Below are positions 31,641 through 41,774 of a stretch of 64,000 bases of DNA, piece after piece. Both the position numbers and the translations under genes were made by a program. The stretch spans positions 186,001 through 250,000 of the forward strand of contig CANTFL010001148.1 in the NCBI GenBank assembly GCA_947650285.1, read 5' to 3'. A model generated the notes under the pieces. That model had not been told where the DNA came from. It did not search any database and saw only the letters and a program-made list of their open reading frames with translations. Position 1 is the first letter of the stretch. The number at the start of each line of letters is the position of its first letter. This DNA comes from Hyaloperonospora brassicae. Taxonomy: Eukaryota; Oomycota; Peronosporomycetes; Peronosporales; Peronosporaceae.

Positions 31641-33489
31641 TACCGCTTCAAATGCGGCTGGGGTCACTGCGCTCGGAAACGGTACCAGAGCTGCAGTTTA
31701 GCCCGCCAACATGACGAGCACCCCGTGGACTAAGCCAACCTATAGGGCTCCTCGCGTTGCTCTAACCGTGTTTGTGCGGTGCAGCCATGTACTCGAACAG
31801 GAGCAATGGAAGCCTTCCATGACCGTAGATGCCGAGATAAAGGTCACACATGCTCTAAGAAGTGGCTCGGTCAGCGCCGGTCGTCTTCCACTTTGCTTGA
31901 CGTTCATCATGGCACCTCCCGGGGAGACCATCCACCAGCGTTTGTTCTCTTTTCTCGAACACTAGAACGTAGTCGCGAGTGCGGTGGTCGTCATCGGGTC
32001 TAGAATCGAGAGCAGCACCACATCTGTTCGAGGACAACGAGGCCACGTTTTTTTTCCGGCTCAACTGTCAAGAACGGTCACAAACAATGCAGCTTCAACG
32101 GAATATCGCGAGATCCACCACGCGATGGACTCGATCGATTGCAACACGATGTTGCTTCGTATCGCGTTCCACCATGACGACACACGTGACGCGAGCTGCA
32201 AAGTCCACTGCGCTGGTATTCCCGTCGGCCTCGTTTTGCCCAGTAGTTGACACAGAGGAGTCACGTTTGACTGGACATGTGAGCATGAAATGGAAACATT
32301 GCGTCCTTCGTACTCGATGACCAGCATGCCATTCGAACAGAATCTGTAACAAGTCCGAGCTGCAGCCGTTCCTTACAGCTTGTGAGGAAGTGTCTCCTGT
32401 GCTCAAATGAGAGAAGTCCAATGTCACCGGCGCATAGCATCGCGCGATAAGAATCTCCACGCGTGGGACAAGGCAGCAAAAGCTCTCACGGTAAGTATAA
32501 GGAAACAAGCAAGCGAACCGCACAAATGATGCAGCACGCACGACCGCAGCATCAAAGCGTACACGTCATCGAGTCGCACGAGATCCCCACAAATGTAACT
32601 CTTGACGAATCGAAGTGCAAAGGTCCTGCAACTTTTGCAATCCGTAAAGCTCTCGATACGCCCACAACCCCGAAGCTCACTTGTAGAGACATTCGCTCAC
32701 TTCTTCACACTGCAGAAGGCCAACTAAGACATGTCCTTTGCATCTGGATTCTACCTACGACATATGTGATCCTCGATCCACGCACTCATGGCGCCACTTG
32801 TATCTCCTTTGTAGGTTTCCTCTGCACACCACGTGGTAACGCGTCGATCATGAACCGCATGGAAGCAGTGCATTGACCGCAGCAGCTGCTGCCCCTTCAG
32901 TGCTTTTCTTTGCTCGTGTCGGCCTGCGACGATTGCTGGATGATAAGACAGCAACCAGTGGCGTAAAAAGCAGGAGAGAGAGAGAGAGAGAGCGTGATGT
33001 CCATTCTTAAGTCGGGAAGTCGGAGACTGCATGTTTCTTGTACATGACGTGAAAGTGCGAGCACAAACGAGACGTAGGAGGGTAAGGAGTGGACAAAAAC
33101 GAGAAATTACGTGGTGGTGGTGGTGTCAAGTACGTCCCAAATACGTCTTTAATACGAAGCGCACCACCTATCACCTGGAACTATTTTTTCGCCGGCTAAA
33201 TTTGAAAGATTGAAAAAATATTTGTCGCCGTTGTCGCAACCGAAACGCCTTTCCAGCGCTTTCGTCGCCTTGCACACAATAAGCACTACTTTTTGGACGC
33301 TTTCAACATCAACCAATGTACTGATAAGCCAACAATCACCAACATACCGCGCTCCAACGAAAGGCTACAGCATTTGCAATGTATGAGGGTTGTTGATGCG
33401 CCCGCAGTGTCATCTAAAATCAATGTGATTTCAAATCCAAATAAAAATATTGGAAGAGACTATCACTGCGGCCGGAAGTCACACGATTT
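31641..33489. other. Gene-free tract right of the effector unit
   Basis: Several open frames of 60-150 codons overlap on both strands with no recognisable family and no supported start or splice pattern. A short GA microsatellite lies at 32974-32991. Nothing else recognised. Confidence 0.4.
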
Positions 33490-33813
33490 TGTTGCAATCT
33501 CTATAGCGTCGAGCTCTTAGCTAGTACTGAGTTCCTGAGAATACCAGATGTATATACCTTGACATACAATGATATATATTACTCAGCTACGCTCTTTCTG
33601 GCTACATGCGACTCGCCTTCCAACTTGCACGTTTCCGACTGATCTTTGCATGCATGCGATTGTAGCGAATCTGCGAACCGGAACCTTCGTTAGTCGACTC
33701 GTCCCGTTCTGATATCCGTCATTTCCCTTGTCCCTTGGTTCAACCAGATTCAACCAACGGTAAACGGACTCGAGACGTTCGAACGACTTTCACAAGTTGT
33801 GAATATATCACAT
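33490..33813 (+). repeat. Solo LTR (family 2) with 5-bp target duplication
   Basis: About 324 bp starting TGTTGCAATCTC and ending near ATATCACAT, highly similar to 57198-57520. It is flanked by gattt on both sides (33485-33489 and 33814-33818). The TGTTG start is typical of copia-type LTRs, but no internal region is present to confirm this. Confidence 0.75.
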
Positions 33814-34820
33814 GATTTTACCCTAGGGTCCATTGTGAATTGACCTTCATTGAATTGTTCTTGGCAGAATCAAAATGCCAGGCTCATAATATATTGCGTC
33901 TGCACGTTCAAAGACTTCGAGCAGATGGTCCCAAAATCTATTGCATTCGTTTCTCTCACTACCATCCGCCGTCATGACCGAAAGTGCTTTCAGTACATGG
34001 TTGTTTATCGCAAGCTCTTGACTAGGAAGGCTGCCGAATACGCCGTAGAGAGGTATCGGTCGCACCATAAGGTCCCAAATACAATCTCAAGGGATGTGAA
34101 CGTTTTTGCTGCTGCCAATTATTGTGCTTTGCAATGGGTTTGGCAAAATGCGATGGATTTTGATGGATTTAGATAATTGACTGCGTCGTTTTATAGTAGA
34201 TAGAGAACACAGACAGGCAAACTAATGCCATTTAGGGGTGACGACAGCCATTTTTGCACTTTTAAGACTGCAAAAATGGTTCCTTTACGCTGATTCATCT
34301 ACCTGTTGACAGGGTTGCATGACAAATATGTCGAAAAGGTCATAAAAAAGTTTACGCGGGGATTTTACTTAAGGCGACCAAGTGTGGCTCGTCGCGAGCC
34401 AATGTTGACGAAATTCTCCGAGCTTTAGGGTCCTCTGACTTCGCGAAAAATTTGTCGAATCAAAGTACGAGACTTAGAAACGAAGCTGGTAGCATACGCT
34501 AGCCACCTACGGTCTTAGATTCGTGATTGTAAAAGTATGGGGTGAGGAGTAGCTGGTTGACAGAGATCGGAAAATGCTACAGGTTATAGATGGGGCACAC
34601 TAAGCAGCGACCTCGCACGACGCCACGGTAGGACGGTCGTCACCACCACCCGCCAGATGGATACGTCCAGCTGCACCACGTCGGTCCAGCTCTATACCGA
34701 AACATTGCAGTCAATCACGAATTGCCAAGTCTAAGTCAGCAGTCACGTCATCGACAAAAAGGAAAGAGCGAATGAAAAGAGGTAAAGATAGTGCGATGTC
34801 GCGTAACTATGGTCCGAGGG
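33814..34820. other. Unassigned tract
   Basis: No gene recognised. The frame 33850-34176 is open on the plus strand without any known motif. Confidence 0.35.
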
Positions 34821-34825
34821 TAGAG

Positions 34826-34999
<174 letters not shown>

Positions 35000-35018
35000 A
35001 CAGTCTGTCTTTATACCT

Positions 35019-35438
35019 TTACGGTTTACAAGATAGCTGAAAAGTCTCTAGCCGCTCGAGCACCCCTACCGGTGATGTGAGCTGCCTTCCTGCTTCATAT
35101 CGAGTAACCGGCCGCTGAGTAACCGGAGCTCGAAACAGTTCCGTCGCTAGCCGGCACAATGTACAGTCGTCCCCGTCCCAGTTAAATCGGTGTTCCCTGA
35201 CCGCTACAGCTCGAAGCTGTCGAAGCAGTGTGTGACGTAGTTCCGATTCGGCTTGGTCGACGGCTGTTTCCTCGTGCTTGTGCACCCATCGATTTCCCTG
35301 CACCCATAGGGTGGCGAAGCAGATCGAGCACGCTATCCACCAGATGCGTACCCAAGCCCTGCGTACCTCTTCCGCCGTGTCCGGAAACATGCGGCCGATC
35401 TCCTCCCGGTGGGCCGATTGTATGTATGGGCACCACAC
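35019..35438 (-). pseudogene. LINE ORF2 C-terminal fragment
   Basis: 139 codons open on the minus strand. RRAWVRIWWIACSICFATLW followed by VQGNRWVHKHEE resembles the W-x-N-R-x(V)-x block near the C-terminus of oomycete and plant LINE ORF2 proteins. No RT remains upstream, consistent with 5' truncation. After the stop the element runs into a (TC)n tail. Assignment rests on one motif region. Confidence 0.5.
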
Positions 35439-35660
35439 CCGTAAATAAGTCCCGTAAATAGAGTACTCGCCAACGTCATCCAGGCGAACGATGGACGGGA
35501 CAAAAGTCTGGACCCGATTGGCTCAGTGCAAAGAGCACGTGGTCAGGACCAGTGCCGTCCGTCATTCACTTGCGTCTCTAGCGCCTCATCGGGCGAGTGG
35601 CAGTCACTGACCAATTGACCGCGTCCCCTGCAGACAAAAGACGCCCACCACAACGCAGCT
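35439..35660. promoter_or_regulatory. Upstream region of the macrodomain-sirtuin gene
   Basis: About 220 bp between the LINE fragment and the ATG at 35661. No clear initiator element was identified. Confidence 0.3.
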
Positions 35661-37496
35661 ATGGCTCGATCATCTCTTCCGTCCGAGCGCTACCACTCGG
35701 TGCTCCAGTCAATAGCTTCCACATTGCTCACTGAGGCAGGACATTCGCACCACTGCCTTCACGACGCCTCGGTCTCTGACATGCGAGAGATGGTGCGTCA
35801 ATTGCTCGTTGTCCGCGCGCCATCCGAAAGCAGCAGCTCTGGCGGTGGTGATGATGATGAAGGCGACGAGGAGCTCTTTTGTCGAGTAGACACTTTGCTT
35901 GAGCTTGAGCTTAAGAGCCACAAGACCATCGTGAGTGCACAGGAGCTACCGACCGTGCTACCGTCTTCGTCAGAAGGAGACGATCGTGGCTTCGAGCAGG
36001 TTGCGTTGTGGAAAGGCGACATCACCACACTCAAGGCGACGGCGATCGTAAATGCCGCGAACTCGGCACTGCTCGGCTGCTTTCAGCCGTCGCACAAGTG
36101 CATCGACAATGCGATTCACAGCATGGCCGGCCCGCGACTGCGTGCAGCATGTCACGCGATCGTGACCCGCCAGGGCCACGAAGAACCGGTCGGACACGCA
36201 CAGATCACGTCGGGCTTTGCCCTGCCGGCTTCGTACGTACTGCACACTGTTGGACCGCAGTTGCGTCAAGGCGCAAAGCCTACTGCTACACAGCGTGATC
36301 AGTTGCAGTCGTGCTACAGGATGTCACTGGAATTGCTGCTGAAGACAGTGGGTGGACAAGCCGACGAGCCGGTGACCGTTGCGTTCCCGTGCATTTCGAC
36401 AGGATTGTTTGCCTTCCCGGGAGACATTGCAGTGCAGCTGGCGGTGGACAGTGTGCTGGAGTGGTTGGCAACGCATCGGGACGCGATCCGGGGATGGAAG
36501 GTGGTCTTTAACACATTCCTGAAGCGCGACTATGATATGTACGTCGACTACATCGAGAGCAAGTGCGTGGGCAGTGTGTCACTGCCTCGTGCACCGGTTT
36601 CTGCGCCTTTGCGACGCGCTCTTGAGGCGATCCAGGACGCTGACTTTTTGTTGGTGTCAGCCGGTGCTGGACTGTCGGCTGCTGCTGGTCTTGACTTTGG
36701 GTCGCAAGACGTGATGGACATGCTGCATCCCAACGTGCGTCGAGCCCTTCCCAGTTTCCGGACACTGGCCAACATGATCGGCTTTCGTCGTTGGGACGAC
36801 TCGCTCAAGTGGGGCTTCTACTTCAAGAACGCGAGCGTCATTCGATACGACTGGGTGCGTTACCGATCAGCACCGACGTATGCGTACCTGAAGAGTATCT
36901 CGGACATGTTTGAGTGTCGGGAGAAAGGCTCAGTGTTCACGAAGACCAGCAACGGAGACGGCATATTGGAGCAAGAAGGGTTTGATCCGTCCGCCTTGTT
37001 TGTCATGCAAGGCGACTTTGGTCTCATTCAGTGTGCTCAGCCGTGCACTCCTGATAGTGTGTGGGATATCAAGCCATTTATGGAGAAAGGGATGCAGAGC
37101 TTCAATCCGGAGACATACCGAATTGACGATCCTGCAGGTGTTCCGAAGTGTCCTACGTGCAATGGCCGCATGTCGACTTTCTTGCGTGAAGACGATACGT
37201 TTCTGGATAGTGGCGTGAAAGAAGGGCGTGATCGGTACGAGAAATGGCTGGCGCGGGTGATGGGTCAAGTGCACACCAACAGCAAAAAGCTCGTTATCCT
37301 CGAGGTGGGTGCTGGTTTCAACACTCCTATCGTGCTTCGCATTCCGGATGAACGACTTGCACTTCACGACGGAGTGCAGCTCGTGCGCGTGAACCCCGAG
37401 TATCCAGAAATGCCGTTTCAATGCAATGGTGTGGGGGTCACTGACGATGCGACGAGCGCGCTGGACTACATCGCACATCATTTGCATTTTCAATAG
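35661..37496 (+). CDS. Zn-type macrodomain fused to class M sirtuin (611 aa)
   Basis: Single exon. The N-terminal 100 residues include an acidic Ser-rich patch. A macrodomain follows at about 112-300: WKGDIT, IVNAANSALLGCFQPSHKCIDNAIH (binding loop plus the Cys-His-Cys zinc pattern of this subgroup), GHAQITSGFALPASYVLHTVGP and PCISTGLFAFP. Residues 315-610 are a sirtuin: AGAGLSAAAGLDF (nucleotide loop), TSNGDG, QGDFGLIQC, zinc cysteines QCAQPC and KCPTC, and VGAGFNTP. In known SirTM enzymes the sirtuin ADP-ribosylates a protein and the macrodomain partner removes the mark; here both are on one chain. A Gln occupies the usual catalytic His place (MQGDF), as in class M. Substrate unknown. Confidence 0.92.
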   Translation: MARSSLPSERYHSVLQSIASTLLTEAGHSHHCLHDASVSDMREMVRQLLVVRAPSESSSSGGGDDDEGDEELFCRVDTLLELELKSHKTIVSAQELPTVLPSSSEGDDRGFEQVALWKGDITTLKATAIVNAANSALLGCFQPSHKCIDNAIHSMAGPRLRAACHAIVTRQGHEEPVGHAQITSGFALPASYVLHTVGPQLRQGAKPTATQRDQLQSCYRMSLELLLKTVGGQADEPVTVAFPCISTGLFAFPGDIAVQLAVDSVLEWLATHRDAIRGWKVVFNTFLKRDYDMYVDYIESKCVGSVSLPRAPVSAPLRRALEAIQDADFLLVSAGAGLSAAAGLDFGSQDVMDMLHPNVRRALPSFRTLANMIGFRRWDDSLKWGFYFKNASVIRYDWVRYRSAPTYAYLKSISDMFECREKGSVFTKTSNGDGILEQEGFDPSALFVMQGDFGLIQCAQPCTPDSVWDIKPFMEKGMQSFNPETYRIDDPAGVPKCPTCNGRMSTFLREDDTFLDSGVKEGRDRYEKWLARVMGQVHTNSKKLVILEVGAGFNTPIVLRIPDERLALHDGVQLVRVNPEYPEMPFQCNGVGVTDDATSALDYIAHHLHFQ

Positions 37497-37732
37497 CGCC
37501 GTTCCAGTCGAGCCGCACGAGGATATGTATGCTTTGATTCTGCATAGCGTGTCAAGAGATTTGCCTGCCCCATGCTCTTCCCACTCGCGTGTGCATCAAT
37601 GTAGACTGTGCATGTCTTCGGCGAGAGTGATAGTATATCCATTTTTTTCGACTTACCATGATTCTGACCTCATTGTCATTGTCCACGTATGCAGTCCAGA
37701 CCTATGGCCTACATCCTGTACAACAGGCGCGA
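37497..37732. other. Convergent intergenic spacer
   Basis: 236 bp between the ends of the macrodomain-sirtuin gene (+) and an unknown gene (-). No terminator structure recognised. Confidence 0.4.
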
Positions 37733-38573
37733 TCAAGCACCATATTTAGGCGCGCAGCCAAGACGAAAGGCCATTTCTTTCATGAAAACGCGAGCATCCA
37801 TTGCCCCGTATCCGCCAAGCTTGTCCACCTCTGCTTCGTCAAACGCCTGCACAGCATCACGGCGAGTTTCATCCTGGTAGAAACTCGTGAATATCAGGCG
37901 TCGTGGAGCTTGCTCGTCCCTGTGGTCCAGGTACTTGTGGTCCCACTTTTCGTAGCTCTGCTGGGGTCGTAGAGGGTGGGGCTCGAGCGGCTTTGACACC
38001 GGGCGATTGGCTGGTTTCACAATCGACACAAAGACTCTGCTACCACCGTCGTCTTGCTGCTGCTGTGCTGTCAGCTCCGACACGATAGTATTGATCCAAG
38101 ACTTGGCAGCCAGCGCCTTCTGGTTCTTGTCCACCTCAACGTGCACGAAGACCAAAGCCTTGGCAAGGTCGGGGTCAGCCAGCAACGACACGATCTCCTG
38201 CTTTGTATCAGCTCCGTGCTCCGAGACTTGGCGCACCGACGTCACGCCTGCAGTTTTGGCGACTTGAAGTGCGGCGTCCGATGTGCTGTAGAAAAAAATA
38301 GGTACTGGGCGATACCTAATACAACAAGAGAAACGGCCATTTGCGTTAGGGTCCGTCCACAAAGGCACAATGTGGTCAACTGCTTCTGACGCACACAGCA
38401 GAGCAACCGTCTTGTCCCTGTGCACCGAGCAACGCCCATAAGTCGCTCGTTTTAGGCTCCGAGAGTACGAGGGATCCACTGCAACCGCGTGCTGCTACAT
38501 CATTGAAGACAGCCGAGCTGGCGCTTGGCTCGCCGTCAAGAAAGACCACGAGGATCGTTTGTGCTAGAGGCAT
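37733..38573 (-). CDS. Unknown protein, probably frameshifted
   Basis: Frame 38479-37733 is protein-like from about [17 protein letters not shown] to the stop: [74 protein letters not shown]. It has no ATG; its only start is GTG. The upstream frame 38573-38376 begins with a good ATG ([23 protein letters not shown]) and looks like the missing N-terminus, but is one base out of phase and joins near 38415. A true frameshift, an assembly error, or a very short intron could explain this. I do not recognise the family. Confidence 0.55.
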
Positions 38574-38618
38574 GACGTCAGTATCCTCGAGGTTTCTAAA
38601 GTTGCGTGTTTTGGACAC

Positions 38619-41600
38619 GTTGTGTTTGTGTTTTGGACAGACATTAGTTTGGTTCTTGACGGATCTTATTTTGGGGCAGGATGGGCTTTTTTGTAGCTTG
38701 ACGGCACAGCTAGACTTCTGATGGGCTTTTTATTTGTGTTTTTTGACATGCTTTACTACCGTCATTTAACTCGAATGGTATAAACGTTCTTAGCTGTGTC
38801 GTTTGGTGCGACAAAGCACTCTCTGGAGAAGAGTGTAGAAACTTACGTACCCACGAAGTGTCCCCAAACGCCAGAGCATTCTCTCGCTCTACATCTTTAC
38901 GGCACAACAACATGCATCCGTGGCAGCAAAAGCCGTCGTCTCATGTCATGAATGAACAGAGCTACAGGTGTTGGTTGTTCGTCAGATGGACTGGCAATCT
39001 AGCGTTCTACCGACGTCCTTGTTCTTTCTCTTGACATCCGTGAACGCCCGCTACATGTGTCAATCCAATGCAGCATGTATTTCCCTTATCAATGTCGTGG
39101 ACAAAATGATTGCTTAGCCGAAAGTCGACATGCCCGCATCGATCCGGTTGCTTATCATTGATTTGTCGCCGACGAAAGATAGGGGAGCAAGCTCTAGACC
39201 TCGTCCTCGATGTACAAGTAATCAGGTCAGGTCGGTGGCTTGCATCTACTCATTTCGTTTATTCAAGTCAGCGGCTGGAGGATGGGCGTTGCGTTGAGAG
39301 GTGGATATCACCAATGTTGCCGTGATTGTTGTGTGACAAACGAACTCGTTCGTTTCACTGATGCGTTGGAGGAAAGAACGAGTCACAATAGAGACGACGG
39401 CTGACCTTGCCTGTGCAACGATAAGAAGACGCGACCGGCGACACGAAATCGTGCGATGGAGAAGAGAGCGAGCAGTCACGGCTGCCGAGCGAAAAGATTG
39501 ACCATTGGCTTTCTTCCGCTTTCGCCATGCAAGGAACTAGGATAACGAAAGCGTTATACCTGTCAATGTTGCCTTTTTGGTACTACCCCGTTATTTCCAA
39601 ACAGGTGGGTAATCAGATCTTCATGAGGACGACCTTGTGATGCAACATATCCACGATCTCTTGCGTCCTTGCTTGGTGCTACTATCGACTCGAACACGTC
39701 CAATGTGTCATGTGGTCCTTGATGGGTGCTACTGTAGCCACGATACACCCGCTGTGTCGACAGAAAGGCATGTTTGCTCATCAGAAGCTATCTTCGCTGC
39801 GCGCCGAGCTCTCATATATGCAATGTCACACAGATCAGTGGCGAGACACGAAGGTGCGGACTGTTTCGACAGTTAACGGCCAAGCTGCCTGATGATGCAT
39901 TTTTCGACGAGCTCGACGCGTACCATGGCGGTCGCGCTGGAAAAGGAGGCCAGTTTGGTGCGAGGACTCTGTGCACGAAGCCTATCAGATAGACGTGGTA
40001 TACTCATGGGCGCTCTAATGAGACCTACTGTTTCCATAGACAACAATCTCTAGCCGTTCCGAGAAAGGTGTATCTACTGATGCTGTGTCATCGGGGCGCA
40101 AGACGGCTGCTGCCCTGAACCAACAAGCGTTCGCTTTTTTTAGTTTGCTGACCCTTGTTGATATAATCGTGCAAGTATAAGTGCGCGTGCGTGACACACC
40201 GACACACCGACACGCTGACAAACACGGACACACATAAGCAGCTGCCGTAATTACTGGCTTTCACCGTTTGCAAACTCTCTAGCGTATTTGCTTTTTGGGC
40301 ACGCAAGGACCTACTCGCGGTCTATGTCGATTTTGAGGAGGTTTCGTGTAAGTAAATCTTAGCATGATTCTGTGACAAGAAGTCAGTTACGTAAGTGGTT
40401 TCCGTGAGTTCCTCGTCGACGTTGAGGATATGTTCTGCTATCCTTACGAGCTTGTAAAGCGTGTCGGCAGCACTGGATCTGTAGCTCTCCCTTCGATTGC
40501 AAGCTCGAATCTGAGAAGTCCCCATGTTGTCGTCTCTTTCACCCAGGTGTAGATAGGCTGCATACCTTCGATTAGGACAAGATCTTGGCGAGAATTTGAC
40601 ATCACAACACGGTTCTTACCACCAGACGCATACAAGTGTTTGCACTACACACGACCTAGTATCAACCCACACAGACCAAGTCTATTGTTTCGAAATGAAT
40701 GCACATGTGGTAAGTTCCGACGCGAAACATGCACGAAACGTTTTTGCTCGTAAGAATTGATCTGTATCGGAACGTCCGAAAGCGCAAGACACGACCGATT
40801 GGATTCTCACTCTCCAGTACCAATTTCAGGGCAGCTTACATCTGGTCAGGCGTGACGACGAGGACTCGATCGAACAAAGTTACTCTGCATCTTGAATGGT
40901 CATTTTTACGCGCTTCATATGTGGTTCACCCACGGCCAGCATTGCGCAGATTCATCGAGCACTTTGATTTGCTATTTGACAGCAGGGTCATCTGCGCCCA
41001 GAAATGCGCATGCTCGTGCTTGCTTACATCAACATGTCCAGAGAAGAGAAATTCTAGTACTTTTACAAACAGTTTTCAATGCACATTGTGCGCGGGCGTG
41101 CTGTAGTGATAACAAAGAATGCTGTCAAACGCACGTGATGTGCTTCTCGAGTCGCGAGGAGATGGGTGTCAATCGGGATGATGACATAGCGCTGCATCCT
41201 TTGCATCAGCTCACATACATTTGACACTACATTTAGCTGGTGCGACCAAAGACTTTGACGAGAGCCTACGTACGGACAAGTTCTACGAAAGTAGTATGGT
41301 AGCTACGAAGGGCTCAAAAGTCACAAAGCAGACTGTAGACGCGTGTGATTGCTCTGGTTGATAAAGTGCGTGTACGTGGTGGGTAGGCTGTAAACTTCCA
41401 TTCGAGATCCGCAGCATTTCTGAAACGTCCTCTGTGCGTGTGACGCAGTATTTTGAGCCGTCTTACAACCAAGTAAATGCTGCATCACGGTAGCCTTCGT
41501 TTCATCCACCACCGAGAGCGTAGTGACACTTCAATGCACAATACAGGCGGGTCCTTGTTCGGCATATCGAGGACAACGATCACGTGTGAGGTCGTTTGCG

Positions 41601-41774
41601 CGAAGGACGTGTGTGATGCAACTTGTCTAAGTGACGCAACTTTCGGTGTGTCAGTCAGGCGTATCGATTTACTTGCAACAGGTCGAGCATTTTCGCGTCT
41701 TTGTTGTTCTTGACAAGTACGATTGGACAGTGTGAAGCAAGTCATTTGCGTCAGAACGTCGTGCACGTTAACAC
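38619..41774. other. 3.2-kb gene-free tract
   Basis: Many short open frames on both strands, none with a recognisable domain. A degenerate GACACACC repeat is at 40188-40235. Nothing else identified. Confidence 0.4.
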
